Shown: positions 31,002-42,778, counted from the stretch's first letter. The stretch: 64,000 bases of DNA from Yersinia entomophaga (GCF_001656035.1 NZ_CP010029.1:3532074-3596073), one strand, 5' to 3'. The notes: a model not told the origin generated them from the letters alone. A program made the numbers and translations.

Positions 31002-31017
31002 GTAAGGATTCAGTAAA
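31002..31017. promoter_or_regulatory. Candidate CpxR-type direct repeat
   Basis: GTAAG-N6-GTAAA lies in the macA / response-regulator intergenic region, within the GTAAA-N4-8-GTAAA pattern of CpxR sites. Since the neighbouring regulator is CpxR-like, autoregulation or macAB control is possible. One base departs from consensus and the motif is short. Confidence 0.35.
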
Positions 31018-31078
31018 ACTGGCTGCGCTGGCGATAAATTGGCAGGAAAATAGGTGAAATCAGTTAAGGGAGAAATAT

Positions 31079-31759
31079 ATGAAAATTCTATTAGTCGATG
31101 ATGATATTGAGCTTGGCTCAATGCTGAAGGAGTACCTGAGCGGCGAGGGTTTTCAGGCTGATTTGGCCGTTACCGGTAAATCCGGTATTGATGGCGCATT
31201 ATCCGGCAATTATACCGCGCTGATTCTCGACATTATGCTGCCGGATATGAGCGGAATTGACGTTTTACGACAGGTGCGCCAGAAAAGTCGATTGCCGATC
31301 ATCATGCTCACCGCCAAAGGGGACAATATCGATCGGGTGATCGGTTTGGAAATGGGCGCAGATGATTATATGCCGAAACCTTGCTACCCAAGGGAGCTGG
31401 TGGCGCGGCTGCGGGCGGTATTACGTCGCTTCGATGAGCGGCCAGAGCAAAGCAGCGGTGACTCCCTGCTGACGCTGGGAGCGCTGACGTTGAATCCCGC
31501 TACCCGCAGCAGCCAGTGGCAGGGTAAAGCTTTTGATTTAACCGCCTCTGAATTCAATCTGCTGGAATTATTGCTGCGTTCGCCGGATCGGGTAGTGACT
31601 AAAGACGAACTGTCGGATAAAGGTCTGGGGCGACCGAGAGAAGCCTATGATCGCAGTGTAGATGTGCATATCAGCAATATTCGGCAAAAACTCAGCCAGT
31701 TGCCGAATAATAACCTCAATATTGAAACCGTTCGCAGCATTGGCTATCGCATTAAATAA
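31079..31759 (+). CDS. OmpR-family response regulator, CpxR-like
   Basis: 226 aa. Receiver domain: acidic pocket DDD at 7-9, phospho-acceptor Asp51 in LILDIMLP, conserved Thr in MLTAKG, and Lys in MPKP. A C-terminal winged helix follows (FDLTASEFNLLELLL, DRSVDVHISNIRQKL, VRSIGYRI). It resembles CpxR but has CYPRELVARLRAVLRR after the KP and lacks other CpxR-specific detail, so it is a paralogue rather than CpxR itself. It is paired with the kinase 14 bp downstream. Divergent macAB is the obvious candidate target. Confidence 0.88.
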   Translation: MKILLVDDDIELGSMLKEYLSGEGFQADLAVTGKSGIDGALSGNYTALILDIMLPDMSGIDVLRQVRQKSRLPIIMLTAKGDNIDRVIGLEMGADDYMPKPCYPRELVARLRAVLRRFDERPEQSSGDSLLTLGALTLNPATRSSQWQGKAFDLTASEFNLLELLLRSPDRVVTKDELSDKGLGRPREAYDRSVDVHISNIRQKLSQLPNNNLNIETVRSIGYRIK

Positions 31760-31773
31760 CGGTTTTTCAGGAT

Positions 31774-33105
31774 ATGATTATGCGTGGACGCCTGTTTTGG
31801 AAAATCCTATTGGGTTTCTGGTTTACCTTTATTTTGATGACCCAACTGCTTTGGGTGATTTTTTCTTTCTATGGCAACCGACACGAGCCGCCGGAAAACG
31901 GCATGATGCGACAGATTGTGGCCCAGCAGATGAAATCCGCCGCCTCGGTGCTGAGCAGCGGCGGTTTGTCCGCGCTGGAAACGATGATGTCCGGCTGGAC
32001 GGAACCGGAAAAAACCTTGTTTTCAGTGCGACCTGAATCTGCGGTTCCGCCGGTTTCTGCTGCAAAAACACTCACCGATTCACCGTCACACCTCGTTAAG
32101 TGGGCTACAACACCTGAGGGCGATAAATATCAGCTAAGTTATGATTTTGACGGTATGCGGGCGGTTTATCATCCAAAAGGGAAAAGGGATCAGATTCTGA
32201 ACATTCCTAAACCCTTATTCTGGATGGGCGCATTGGGCGGGCTATTTTTCAGCACTTTTTTGGCATGGAATCTAACCCGTCCCATGCGCCAGCTGCGGGA
32301 TGGCTTTGAGCGAGTCGCGCAGGGCGATCTTGCGGTTCGCTTATTACCGATGATGCGTCGCCGCCATGATGAATTGACCGAAGTGGCACGTGACTTTGAC
32401 TCAATGGCTGAGCGTTTACAGGCGCTAGTGAGCGCCAGAGAGCAACTGCTGCACGATGTTTCTCACGAATTACGCTCGCCTTTGGCGCGTTTGCAACTGG
32501 CGATTGGATTGGCTCATCAAAACCCAGGAAACGTGAATACTTCATTGCAACGCATTGAACATGAAGCTGAACGTCTGGATAAAATGATTGGTGAGTTACT
32601 GGCGCTTTCTCGCGCGGAGAATCAAACGCTAACCCATGACGAAGAATATTTCGATCTGTACGGATTGGTAGAAGCGGTGGTGAATGACGCACGCTATGAG
32701 GCGCAGGTGCCGGGCGTGGAGATTGTGTTACAGGCGGAGCCTGAAAGGGAATATACGGTGAAAGGCAATGCCGAGCTGATGCGGCGCGCCGTCGATAATA
32801 TCGTGCGTAATGCGCTACGTTTTTCTACCCAGGGCCAGCAAGTAACGGTCAGGCTTTCACAGATAGAAAAACAGTATCAAATCGAAGTGGTCGATCAGGG
32901 GCCGGGCGTGGAGGAAAGCCGCTTATCCAGCATTTTTGATCCCTTCGTACGTGTGAAATCGGCTATGTCAGGCAAAGGTTATGGCCTGGGATTAGCGATA
33001 ACCCGAAAAGTGATTCTGGCGCACGGTGGGCAGGTAGAGGCTAAAAATGGTGAGCAGGGCGGCTTGGTGATTCGTTTACGTGTCCCGCAGTGGTCTACGC
33101 ACTAG
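31774..33105 (+). CDS. Sensor histidine kinase, CpxA-like
   Basis: 443 aa. TM1 at ~9-33, a short periplasmic sensor (~34-147), TM2 ~148-165, then HAMP (LTRPMRQLRDGFERVAQGDL). The dimerisation/phosphoacceptor domain holds His231 in DVSHELRSPLARLQ. The ATPase has N box (DNIVRNALRFS), G1 (DQGPGVEES), F box and G2 (GYGLGLAI). The start may be the ATG at 31774 or the one two codons on. The periplasmic domain is much smaller than that of CpxA. The signal is unknown; envelope stress or a MacAB substrate is a guess. Confidence 0.88.
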   Translation: MIMRGRLFWKILLGFWFTFILMTQLLWVIFSFYGNRHEPPENGMMRQIVAQQMKSAASVLSSGGLSALETMMSGWTEPEKTLFSVRPESAVPPVSAAKTLTDSPSHLVKWATTPEGDKYQLSYDFDGMRAVYHPKGKRDQILNIPKPLFWMGALGGLFFSTFLAWNLTRPMRQLRDGFERVAQGDLAVRLLPMMRRRHDELTEVARDFDSMAERLQALVSAREQLLHDVSHELRSPLARLQLAIGLAHQNPGNVNTSLQRIEHEAERLDKMIGELLALSRAENQTLTHDEEYFDLYGLVEAVVNDARYEAQVPGVEIVLQAEPEREYTVKGNAELMRRAVDNIVRNALRFSTQGQQVTVRLSQIEKQYQIEVVDQGPGVEESRLSSIFDPFVRVKSAMSGKGYGLGLAITRKVILAHGGQVEAKNGEQGGLVIRLRVPQWSTH

Positions 33106-33140
33106 CGGTAAAATACTAAGAGCGTAGCATCCGACAATAA

Positions 33141-33164
33141 AAAACGGCGCCTAAGCGCCGTTTT
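33141..33164. terminator. Bidirectional terminator kinase / crr
   Basis: AAAACGGCGC (33141-33150)/GCGCCGTTTT (33155-33164), CTAA loop; serves both convergent operons. Confidence 0.9.
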
Positions 33165-33180
33165 CTCATCCGCAATATTA

Positions 33181-33690
33181 TTACTTCTTGATACGGATAA
33201 TCGGTGTTTCACCGACGGTCACGCTGCCGGAAAGTTTAATCAGTTCTTTGATCTCGTCCATGTTAGAGATAACAACCGGAGTCAGGGTAGACTTGGCTTT
33301 CTCTTCCAGCAGGGCCAGATCGAACTCGATAACCACATCACCTTTCTTCACTCGTTGACCTTCTTCAGCGATGCGTTTGAAGCCTTCGCCTTTCAGTTCA
33401 ACGGTATCAATACCGAAGTGGACAAACAGCTCGATGCCGCTGTCTGATTCGATAGAGAATGCATGGTTGGTTTCGAAAATTTTACCGATGGTTCCGTCAA
33501 CCGGAGCAACCATTTTGCTGCCTGATGGTTTAATAGCAATGCCATCACCAACGATTTTTTCGGCAAAAACAACGTCTGGCACATCTTCGATGTTGACAAT
33601 TTCGCCAGACAACGGCGCAACGATTTCGATAGTGCCGCTGTCTTTCTTATCATCTGAAACAAATGATTTCAGTTTATCGAACAAACCCAT
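33181..33690 (-). CDS. crr: Glucose-specific PTS enzyme IIA
   Basis: 169 aa, the canonical length. The phospho-acceptor His91 ([16 protein letters not shown]) and supporting His76 (ETNHAF) are both present. Besides phosphorelay to the glucose EIICB it is the regulator of adenylate cyclase and inducer exclusion. It is last gene of ptsH-ptsI-crr, 48 bp after ptsI. Confidence 0.98.
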   Translation of the reverse strand: MGLFDKLKSFVSDDKKDSGTIEIVAPLSGEIVNIEDVPDVVFAEKIVGDGIAIKPSGSKMVAPVDGTIGKIFETNHAFSIESDSGIELFVHFGIDTVELKGEGFKRIAEEGQRVKKGDVVIEFDLALLEEKAKSTLTPVVISNMDEIKELIKLSGSVTVGETPIIRIKK

Positions 33691-33738
33691 GATCTTCTCC
33701 TAAGTATTTATATTGGACAGCGTTCCAGTCTCATGGAA

Positions 33739-35466
33739 TTAGCAGAGTGTTTTCTCTTCGATGAACGTATTAACCAAGTCCATCAATTCTTGCGCCGTTG
33801 GTTTAGATAACGCTTCAGCAGCCAACGCCTTCACATCTTCGAAATTCGTGTTACGGATAATTTTCTTGATGCGCGGGATCGAGATTGCACTCATGCTGAA
33901 TTCATCCAGCCCCATGCCCAATAACAACAGTGTAGCACGTTCATCGCCAGCAAGTTCACCGCACATACCGGTCCACTTACCTTCAGCGTGAGATGCATCA
34001 ATAACCTGTTTGATCAGGCCCAATACCGCAGGCGACATTGGATTATAGAGATGAGAAATCAGCTCATTGCCACGATCTACTGCCAGAGTATACTGAGTTA
34101 GATCGTTTGTCCCAATACTAAAGAAGTCAACTTCTTTTGCTAAATGGTGCGCGATGGTTGCCGCCGCTGGCGTTTCCACCATAACACCCACTTCGATAGA
34201 TTCATCAAAGGCTTTATTTTCTTCACGCAGTTGAGCTTTCAGCATCTCCAGTTCTGCTTTCAGTGCCCGCACTTCTTCAACAGAAATGATCATCGGGTAC
34301 ATGATGCGCAGCTTACCGAAGGCAGAAGCACGCAGAATGGCACGTAATTGCGCATGAAGGATTTCTTTACGATCCATGGCAATACGGATTGCACGCCAGC
34401 CCAAGAACGGGTTTTCTTCTTTTGGCAGGTTCATGTACGGCAGGTCTTTATCGCCGCCGATGTCCATGGTACGGACGATAACTGCCTGAGAGCCCATGGC
34501 TTCCGCAACGGCTTTATAAGCCTGGAACTGCTCTTCTTCCGTAGGAAGAGAGTCGCGGTCCATAAACAGGAATTCGGTACGATACAGACCAACGCCTTCA
34601 GCGCCGTTACGTTCAGCACCGGCGATATCGCGAACGGTACCGATGTTGGCAACCACTTCAACCTGATGACCATCTAAAGTGATAGCCGGCAGATCTTTCA
34701 GTTTAGCCAGATCGTTTTTCTCGGTGATGTACTGAGTATTCACCGCTTTCAATTGGTCGATCACATCGCTGGTTGGGTTAACGTAAATCTTGTTGTTCAC
34801 CGCATCGAGGATCAGATAATCGTCGTTCTTCACCTGTTTGGTTACGTCGCTGGTGCCAACAATTGCAGGCAATTCCAGGGAGCGCGCCATAATCGAGGTG
34901 TGGGAAGTACGGCCACCGAGGTCAGTAATGAAGCCCAGAACTTTATCCAGGTTCAACTGCGCGGTTTCAGACGGCGTCAGATCCGTTGCAACCAGAATCA
35001 CTTCCTCTGAAATTGCCCCCAAATCGACGATGGTCAGGCCGAGAATGTTTTTCAGCAGGCGTTTACCGATGTCACGTACGTCAGCTGCACGTTCTTTCAG
35101 GTACTCGTCATCCAGTTCTTCCAGCGCTTTCGCCTGGCCTTCAATGACGGTATATGCGGCAGCGTCGGCTGAAGCATGTTCGTCTTTGATTAGGGCTATG
35201 ATTTCCTGCTCAAGCTCTTCGTCTTCCAACAGCATGATGTGGCCTTCGAAGATGGCAGCTTTCTCTTCGCCTAGGCTCTCGCCAGCTTTGGTCTTGATCG
35301 CTTCTAACTGTTCAGATGCTTTCGCCCGGCCAGATTTGAAACGCTCGACTTCCTGCTCTACCTGGTCAGCAGAGATTTTTTTCCGGTTGATGACAATCTC
35401 ATCTTCTTTCAGTAAAAGTGCTTTACCAAAAGCAATACCCGGTGAAACTAAAATGCCTGAAATCAT
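33739..35466 (-). CDS. ptsI: PTS enzyme I (phosphoenolpyruvate-protein phosphotransferase)
   Basis: 575 aa, as in E. coli. The phospho-His189 is in [13 protein letters not shown]. The PEP-binding barrel has [28 protein letters not shown] and GMCGELAGD with the catalytic Cys. It transfers phosphate from PEP to HPr. It lies between ptsH and crr with ~50-bp gaps. Confidence 0.98.
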   Translation of the reverse strand: MISGILVSPGIAFGKALLLKEDEIVINRKKISADQVEQEVERFKSGRAKASEQLEAIKTKAGESLGEEKAAIFEGHIMLLEDEELEQEIIALIKDEHASADAAAYTVIEGQAKALEELDDEYLKERAADVRDIGKRLLKNILGLTIVDLGAISEEVILVATDLTPSETAQLNLDKVLGFITDLGGRTSHTSIMARSLELPAIVGTSDVTKQVKNDDYLILDAVNNKIYVNPTSDVIDQLKAVNTQYITEKNDLAKLKDLPAITLDGHQVEVVANIGTVRDIAGAERNGAEGVGLYRTEFLFMDRDSLPTEEEQFQAYKAVAEAMGSQAVIVRTMDIGGDKDLPYMNLPKEENPFLGWRAIRIAMDRKEILHAQLRAILRASAFGKLRIMYPMIISVEEVRALKAELEMLKAQLREENKAFDESIEVGVMVETPAAATIAHHLAKEVDFFSIGTNDLTQYTLAVDRGNELISHLYNPMSPAVLGLIKQVIDASHAEGKWTGMCGELAGDERATLLLLGMGLDEFSMSAISIPRIKKIIRNTNFEDVKALAAEALSKPTAQELMDLVNTFIEEKTLC

Positions 35467-35515
35467 AACCCTACCTTACTCTTGACTGGTTTTAACTTAA
35501 AAGACTGGGCTTCTT

Positions 35516-35773
35516 TTACTCAAGCTCTGCCATCAGTTTTACCAGGTGTTCAACGGCTTTCTGTTCGTCATCACCTTCAGCAGAGATGGTTACTACAGTA
35601 CCTTGGGTCAGACCCAGAGTTTGTAGTTTGAACAGGCTCTTAGCGCTGGCGCTTTTGCCATTGGAAGTAACGGTAATTTCAGAAGCAAAAGCTTTGGCTT
35701 CTTTAACAAACTGTGCAGCAGGACGGGTGTGTAGGCCATTCGGTGCGGTAATAGTAACTTCTTGCTGGAACAT
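35516..35773 (-). CDS. ptsH: HPr phosphocarrier protein
   Basis: 85 aa, complete. The active-site His15 is in [17 protein letters not shown]. First gene of ptsHI-crr. The 400-bp upstream gap holds the promoters. Confidence 0.98.
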   Translation of the reverse strand: MFQQEVTITAPNGLHTRPAAQFVKEAKAFASEITVTSNGKSASAKSLFKLQTLGLTQGTVVTISAEGDDEQKAVEHLVKLMAELE

Positions 35774-36123
35774 TGTGTTTCCCCAACTTATTTTGGATTT
35801 ATGTTGTGGAGCTAAAGTCTAGTGTAATTTCCTAACTTTAGCCTGTATTGGCTAGCGCCAGACTATGGAACAAAAAGACAAGCTCTGATGCAACAGGAAA
35901 CCAGAGTCATCGCCAAGGAGGATAACCTTCTCTTCGCGTTGTGTCTCCAATCCACATTATGTATGTCGCATATTACTCTTTTCAGCAAAATGATTAAATC
36001 GATTCAGCTAAAGTAACACACGTTGTGGGATTAATTTCACGCATCAAAATAATTGACCGGTTAAATACTAAACCCAGAGGGTAAAATCAATCGTTATGTA
36101 GTGAAAAATTTGACGTACACCAC
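35774..36123. promoter_or_regulatory. ptsHI-crr upstream region
   Basis: About 350 bp without a gene between ptsH and the cysK terminator. In E. coli this region carries several CRP- and Mlc-controlled promoters. I see A+T-rich stretches but no CRP palindrome with the right TGTGA-N6-TCACA spacing, so no individual site is marked. Confidence 0.5.
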
Positions 36124-36151
36124 AAAAAAAGCACCGCGAGGGTGCTTTTTT
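36124..36151 (-). terminator. Terminator after cysK
   Basis: GCACC/GGTGC stem with 5-nt loop, flanked by A-run and T-run that extend the stem; 24 bp after the cysK stop on the minus strand. Confidence 0.9.
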
Positions 36152-36174
36152 AGCATTTAGTGCGACCGTAAGCC

Positions 36175-37143
36175 TTACTGTTGCAGTTCTTGTTCCGTGA
36201 ACAAATCTGCGAACAAAGCGGTGCTCAAATAGCGTTCACCCGAGGAAGGAAGAATAACCACAATTTCCTTGTCAGTAAAGCCAGCTTCTTCAGATAGCTT
36301 CACTGCGGCAGCAACGGCTGCACCGGAAGAAATACCGGCCAGAATGCCTTCTTCTTCCATCAGCCTGCGCGCCATGGCGATAGCTTCATCGTTGGTAATC
36401 AGTGCAACACGGTCGATTAAGGATAAATCCAGGTTGCCTGGAATAAAACCGGCGCCGATGCCTTGGATTTTGTGTGGCCCAGGTTTGATTTCCTGACCGG
36501 CCAGCGCTTGGGTAATTACCGGGGAATCCGTTGGTTCTACCGCTACCGTGGTGATGGCTTTGCCTTTGGTTTTTTTGATATAACGGCTAACGCCGGTCAA
36601 AGTGCCGCCGGTGCCCACGCCAGCAATAAATACGTCTACGCCGCCGTCGGTATCTTCCCAGATTTCCGGGCCGGTAGTTTTTTCATGGATTTCAGGGTTA
36701 GCGGGATTATCGAACTGTTGCAGAATCAGATAACGCTGCGGGTCGGTAGCCTGAATCTCTTCAGCCTTGGCAATCGCACCTTTCATACCTTTCGCGCCTT
36801 CGGTCAGTACCAAATTGGCACCTAGCGCTTTCAGCAGTTTACGGCGTTCAATACTCATGGTTTCAGGCATGGTTAGCGTCAGTTTGTAACCACGAGCGGC
36901 GGCAACGAAAGCTAGCGCCACGCCGGTGTTACCGCTGGTTGGCTCAACGAGTTCGATACCCGGCTTCAGCACGCCACGTTTTTCTGCGTCCCAAATCATG
37001 TTTGCCCCGATGCGGCATTTGACGCTAAAACTTGGGTTACGCGATTCGACTTTTGCCAGAACACGACCGTTGCCGATACGGTTCAGTCTAACTAACGGCG
37101 TATGGCCGATTGTTAAAGAATTGTCTTCATATATCTTGCTCAT
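36175..37143 (-). CDS. cysK: Cysteine synthase A
   Basis: 322 aa PLP enzyme. Lys42 in [12 protein letters not shown] forms the Schiff base; [20 protein letters not shown] and [15 protein letters not shown] complete the substrate and phosphate sites. It makes cysteine from O-acetylserine and sulfide. It is a single gene with its own terminator; cysZ lies upstream in the same direction. The C-terminal tail [12 protein letters not shown] matches CysK. Confidence 0.97.
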   Translation of the reverse strand: MSKIYEDNSLTIGHTPLVRLNRIGNGRVLAKVESRNPSFSVKCRIGANMIWDAEKRGVLKPGIELVEPTSGNTGVALAFVAAARGYKLTLTMPETMSIERRKLLKALGANLVLTEGAKGMKGAIAKAEEIQATDPQRYLILQQFDNPANPEIHEKTTGPEIWEDTDGGVDVFIAGVGTGGTLTGVSRYIKKTKGKAITTVAVEPTDSPVITQALAGQEIKPGPHKIQGIGAGFIPGNLDLSLIDRVALITNDEAIAMARRLMEEEGILAGISSGAAVAAAVKLSEEAGFTDKEIVVILPSSGERYLSTALFADLFTEQELQQ

Positions 37144-37269
37144 AGCCTGTCCTTTAACTCTATGAAAATGTAGGAAACGTTCAAAGCATACGCTAACAGG
37201 TCGGCTATGGAAGTAAAGAATTGGTATATCTATATGTGATTAGGAAATAAGTTTTTCCATCAATGAAAA

Positions 37270-37288
37270 GGGCGCGAAAACCGCGCCC
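37270..37288 (-). terminator. Terminator after cysZ
   Basis: GGGCGCG (37270-37276)/CGCGCCC (37282-37288) with a 5-nt loop. The minus strand continues with TTTT. Confidence 0.82.
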
Positions 37289-37297
37289 TGACAGGCT

Positions 37298-38065
37298 TTA
37301 GCGACTAGGCTGAACAAACTGGTGACGGTAACGATCCACCCACATCGCGGTGGCTCCGCACACGGCAACGGGCATAATCATCAGATTCAGAAACGGAATC
37401 ATGGTGAATACGCTGACCAATGCGCCAAACTGCAAATTATCGACTTTATTTTGCCGTAGGGCGCTGCGCATGTGCTGAAAGCTCACTTTATGGTTATCAA
37501 AAGGATAATCACAGTACTGGATTGACAGCATCCAGGCGCTGAACAGGAACCATAGCACCGGCGCCGCCGTCTGGCCTATGCCGGGCACCAGATACAGCAA
37601 CAACAGCACTAAGGCACGGGGCAGGTAATACATCAGCTTGCGCCACTCTCGCGACATAATGCGCGGAATATCTTTAACGATGCCGAGGATTCCAGTGTCT
37701 GGCAGCGGTTTTCCGGTTAGCTCGCCCTCTAAATGTTCAGCGAGTAAGCCGTTGAACGGTGCAGCAATAAAGTTGGCTACCGTGCTGAACAAATAGCTGA
37801 ATACCAAGAGCACTGAAATAACCATCACTGGCCACAATAGATAGCTGAGCCATTGTAGCCAGTCCGGCACGTAGCTCATTAACTGTGGCACCCAAACGCT
37901 AATTCGATTAAACAGCCACCAAAAAGCGCCGCCCATCAGTAAAATGTTGACCAATAGTGGCAAAATAACGAAGCGTCTAATACCTGGGCGAATAATTAAC
38001 CGCCAACCTTCCACAAAATAGTGAAAGCCGCTGGTGGTTTTTGTGTCTTTTTGCACGAGTGACAT
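37298..38065 (-). CDS. cysZ: CysZ sulfate permease
   Basis: 255 aa from the ATG at 38065; a second in-frame ATG three codons earlier (38074) cannot be excluded because neither has an ideal ribosome-binding site. It has four or more hydrophobic segments and the CysZ core [47 protein letters not shown] and [20 protein letters not shown]. CysZ is a high-affinity sulfate uptake protein needed for cysteine synthesis, here next to cysK as in other enterobacteria. Confidence 0.95.
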   Translation of the reverse strand: MSLVQKDTKTTSGFHYFVEGWRLIIRPGIRRFVILPLLVNILLMGGAFWWLFNRISVWVPQLMSYVPDWLQWLSYLLWPVMVISVLLVFSYLFSTVANFIAAPFNGLLAEHLEGELTGKPLPDTGILGIVKDIPRIMSREWRKLMYYLPRALVLLLLYLVPGIGQTAAPVLWFLFSAWMLSIQYCDYPFDNHKVSFQHMRSALRQNKVDNLQFGALVSVFTMIPFLNLMIMPVAVCGATAMWVDRYRHQFVQPSR

Positions 38066-38284
38066 GCCTTCCATTTCTCTGTAACTGAATCGTCCAGCCT
38101 ATCATATTGCTATCAATTTTCTCTGCCTAGTGCCATATTGGTTAATAAACGAACGAAATAGCTAGCATAATCATCTTTCTTAACAGAAAATCGAGCACGG
38201 ACTTGCACTTGTGAACGTTGAGAAATAGAGTTAAAGGGTGAATGTTTGCCGCGGTGGCAATGTATTGGAACAACAGAGATAGTA

Positions 38285-39250
38285 ATGATGCAGGATTTGC
38301 GTCTGATATTAATCGTTGTTGGCGCGATCGCCATAATAGCGTTGTTATTGCATGGTTTATGGACCAGCCGTAAAGAACGCTCTTCCCTATTTCGCGATCG
38401 CCCAGTTAAACGTCCGAAACAAGAACGTGATGAAACCCCGATCGAGACCTTCGATGAAGGGGTTGGAGAAGTGCGGGTACGGACTTCTCATCCACAGGAT
38501 AAGCCTTCGTTAAGTCACGTTGATGACAACGATGAGGTGCCTATCATTCAACATACTGAGCCTAAACCGGCTTCGGTAAACGTAGCGTCTCGTCAAGCGC
38601 CGGTAGCCCCCGTGCAGCCAGAGTATGACGATCCGTTGCTGGGCGGATTCTCGCCTGAACAACCACCGCATGCCACATCGGGTGATCCGCTGTTGGGGTC
38701 GGCGACTGAATCCTATTCAGCCCCGGAACCAGCGCCAGAACCACAGCACGTTGAGCCTAAGCAGGCTGAACCGCAGCACGAACCTGTAGCTGCATCCGCT
38801 CCGGAAGTGAAGCAAGTTGCGAAACTGAAAGAAACGGTACTGGTTCTGCATGTTTCTGCCCACCACGGTGGTTCTATCGGCGGCGAAGTGCTATTGCAAA
38901 GCGTATTGCAGGCTGGTTTCCAGTTTGGCGAAATGGGCATTTTCCATCGTCATCTCAGCCCGGCAGGCAGTGGCCCAGTTCTGTTCAGTTTGGCGAACAT
39001 GGTCAAACCGGGATCTTTCGATCCTGACACCATGTCTGATTTCTCAACGCCTGGCGTCTCCATGTTTATGATGGTGCCGTCTTATGGCGATGCGAATCAA
39101 AACTTTAAGTTGATGCTGCAATCGGCTCAGCGTATTGCCGATGACGTCGGTGGTGTGGTGCTGGATGATGAGCGTCGCATGATGACGCCGCAGAAGCTGG
39201 AGACCTATAAAGCCCGTATCCGTGAAGTTCTGGATGCGACTGCCGAATAG
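38285..39250 (+). CDS. zipA: ZipA, cell-division FtsZ anchor
   Basis: 321 aa from the ATG at 38285 (a second Met follows at once). The N-terminal membrane anchor [21 protein letters not shown] is almost as in E. coli. Then comes a charged [12 protein letters not shown] segment, a Pro/Gln/Glu-rich linker with repeating EP(A/Q) units, and the C-terminal FtsZ-binding domain from about residue 180 ([24 protein letters not shown]). It tethers FtsZ to the inner membrane at mid-cell. Divergent from cysZ; followed by a strong terminator. Confidence 0.96.
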   Translation: MMQDLRLILIVVGAIAIIALLLHGLWTSRKERSSLFRDRPVKRPKQERDETPIETFDEGVGEVRVRTSHPQDKPSLSHVDDNDEVPIIQHTEPKPASVNVASRQAPVAPVQPEYDDPLLGGFSPEQPPHATSGDPLLGSATESYSAPEPAPEPQHVEPKQAEPQHEPVAASAPEVKQVAKLKETVLVLHVSAHHGGSIGGEVLLQSVLQAGFQFGEMGIFHRHLSPAGSGPVLFSLANMVKPGSFDPDTMSDFSTPGVSMFMMVPSYGDANQNFKLMLQSAQRIADDVGGVVLDDERRMMTPQKLETYKARIREVLDATAE

Positions 39251-39281
39251 TAAGCTTAGATAGCGAAACGAATTAACCCGA

Positions 39282-39305
39282 ACCCCCGCATGCCGGGGGT
39301 TTTTT
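39282..39305 (+). terminator. Terminator after zipA
   Basis: ACCCCCG/CGGGGGT stem with a CATGC loop and six T. ligA starts only 18 bp further on. Confidence 0.88.
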
Positions 39306-39313
39306 ATCTTTGA

Positions 39314-41341
<2,028 letters not shown>

Positions 41342-41346
41342 ACCTG

Positions 41347-41372
41347 AAACCCGCCGTTGCCGCGGTGGGTTT
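41347..41372 (+). terminator. Hairpin between ligA and ypeB
   Basis: AAACCCGCCG/CGGTGGGTTT, 10-bp stem with one G-U pair and a short loop. Only three T follow inside the stem, so it may be an attenuator. Confidence 0.45.
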
Positions 41373-41404
41373 GGCCTGAATGGCTGAGAGGTGTGGAGTA
41401 GGGT

Positions 41405-41620
41405 GTGGAAAAAGAAAACCTGATTGAAATAGCCAATACCCGTATGCCTTTTGGCAAATACCAAGGGCGAGTTTTGATCGATTTACCGGAAGAATACCTA
41501 TTGTGGTTTGCCCGTAAAGGAGAGTTTCCTCAGGGTAAATTGGGCATGCTGATGGAGCTCACGATGACGATCAAAATGGAAGGGCTAGAAGGCCTGGTTA
41601 AACCTCTTAAAAAAGACTGA
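41405..41620 (+). CDS. ypeB: YpeB, DUF3820 family protein
   Basis: 71 aa, short but conserved: NTRMPFGKYQGRVLIDLPEEYLLWF is the family signature, also seen fused to exonuclease domains elsewhere. It starts with GTG at 41405 (no closer ATG), with GGAGTAGGG-like purines upstream. In E. coli ypeB also follows ligA. Function unknown; some relatives are labelled quorum-regulated virulence factors on thin grounds. Confidence 0.88.
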   Translation: MEKENLIEIANTRMPFGKYQGRVLIDLPEEYLLWFARKGEFPQGKLGMLMELTMTIKMEGLEGLVKPLKKD

Positions 41621-41626
41621 CATACC

Positions 41627-41666
41627 ATGATGGCGACACTATTTTTGCTTCAGTGCTCGCCATCAT
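41627..41666 (+). terminator. Terminator-like hairpin after ypeB
   Basis: ATGATGGCGA (41627-41636)/TCGCCATCAT (41657-41666), extended by CACT/AGTG with one bulge. T-run is weak. It also separates ypeB from the convergent pseudogene. Confidence 0.6.
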
Positions 41667-41674
41667 TAATTCAT

Positions 41675-42019
41675 CTATCTTATCCAACCCATTAAGAAAT
41701 AAACGTTAATCTGACTCTGCTCCGTCGGGCGATTAATATCGTCTCCAGCCGTTGGGCTGTTGTCGGGGCTGTCTGATTGCTGCGTGTTTTCCGCTTCTTT
41801 AGCCTGAATCCGGGCGACTTCGGCCTGCAATGTCTTAATTTTATTTGGAATCAGCTGTTGCTGCTTTTACTTTTCATCGGCGCTGAGATCCGAATCTTTA
41901 ATGGTACTGAGCTTTTCCGTTAACGTCCGAATTAGCTAAGTTGGCGCTTTTGCCTGTGAGGTATTGCGGTTATCGCTGGAACTGGCGATGGCAGAGGCGG
42001 CTGAGATGGTATTCGACAT
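41675..42019 (-). pseudogene. Decayed FlxA-like paralogue with two in-frame stops
   Basis: Reading leftward from the ATG at 42019, the frame stays open in register for 114 codons to a TAG at 41675 except for two internal stops: TAG (41936-41938, codon 28) and TAA (41867-41869, codon 51). The translation parallels the intact gene next door. MSNTIS opens it, LTEKLS then KDS(D/G)LS follow, then KQQQLI and EVARIQAKEAE, and it ends near QINVY as the intact copy ends QINIYV. Both stops fall where the intact copy has Gln, consistent with CAG to TAG and CAA to TAA changes. No frameshift is seen, so the decay looks recent. The upstream region has TAAAG but no correctly spaced GCCGATAA. Confidence 0.85.
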
Positions 42020-42230
42020 TTCTATTCTTCAAAACAGATAGGGAATAAGGCTTATTAGGGTTTCTGTCTTTAACGGTTGACGCGGCTTTTACACAATCCT
42101 TTCACTGACTGAACGCTGGCTTATCACACGGTATTATTGGGTTATATTTGATACCAGAGAATTGAACGTGCAAAAGGGCGGGTAGATGAGCGCGGGGAAA
42201 ATCCCATAAAGCTGCAGAGTCCAAACGCAA

Positions 42231-42253
42231 TAAAACCAGCCATAAGCTGGTTT
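42231..42253 (-). terminator. Terminator after the FlxA-like gene
   Basis: AAACCAGC (42233-42240)/GCTGGTTT (42246-42253) with a 5-nt loop; on the minus strand the stem runs into TTTTATT. Confidence 0.75.
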
Positions 42254-42304
42254 ACGCGTAAATGGGTGGAAGCGGGCTAATACGGCAGCCAGTCGAATTA
42301 AGCC

Positions 42305-42715
42305 TTAGACATAGATATTAATCTGATTGCCAGCGCGATTTTGCCCATCGTCAGCGCCGACGCGGGTTTTGTTGACGCTATCTACTGCGGTCAGGGCGGG
42401 TTTGTTACTCTGCGCATGGGTTGTTTTGATGGCGAGCAGATCGTCCTTACCCTTTTCTGCCTCTTTGGCCTGAATTCTGGCAATTTCTGCATAGAGGGCT
42501 TTGATCTGGTTGGAAATCAACTGCTGTTGCTTTTGTATTTCCTCTTTCGATAAGCCGGAGTCTTTTAGCTCGGACAATTTCTCCGTCAGATCCTGTATTT
42601 GCTGGTGCAGCGCTTTGATCTGAGATTGGGTGTCGCTACCGGTACCTGAGGTGCTCGCCTTGTTATGTTGGGCTATTTGCGGTAACGGGGCTGCTGTAGT
42701 AATAGTATTGGACAT
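42305..42715 (-). CDS. FlxA-like coiled-coil protein, sigma-28 dependent
   Basis: 136 aa, no signal peptide. The N-terminal ~28 residues are Ser/Thr/Ala/Gln-rich and probably unstructured. Residues ~30-87 form a heptad-rich coiled coil (QIQDLTEKLSELKDS, KQQQLISNQIKALYAEIARIQAKEAE). A polar tail ends in NQINIYV. The coiled coil resembles FlxA of E. coli, a sigma-28 (FliA) flagellar-regulon protein of unknown function, and a near-perfect FliA promoter stands 37 bp before the start with an AGGAGAA ribosome-binding site. A decayed copy lies downstream. A flagellum-linked role, perhaps secretion, is inferred from this promoter; similarity to FlxA is from memory and moderate. Confidence 0.72.
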   Translation of the reverse strand: MSNTITTAAPLPQIAQHNKASTSGTGSDTQSQIKALHQQIQDLTEKLSELKDSGLSKEEIQKQQQLISNQIKALYAEIARIQAKEAEKGKDDLLAIKTTHAQSNKPALTAVDSVNKTRVGADDGQNRAGNQINIYV

Positions 42716-42751
42716 CCTTTTCTCCTAATAATCATGTGGGGATTAAGAGGT

Positions 42752-42778
42752 TTATCGGCATAATCAGCTGATTCTTTA
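42752..42778 (-). promoter_or_regulatory. Sigma-28 (FliA) promoter of the FlxA-like gene
   Basis: On the minus strand: TAAAGAAT (-35), exactly 11 bases, then GCCGATAA (-10). The -10 equals the FliA consensus and the -35 keeps TAAAG. Spacing is exact. This places the gene in the late flagellar regulon. Confidence 0.88.

Noticed and set aside
34838..35485. Rightward open frame (215 codons) opposite ptsI
   Set aside because: Ser/Arg-rich shadow frame of a highly conserved gene.
36020..36045. TGTGGGATTAATTTCAC as a CRP site for ptsH
   Set aside because: The half-sites are 8 bp apart instead of 6.
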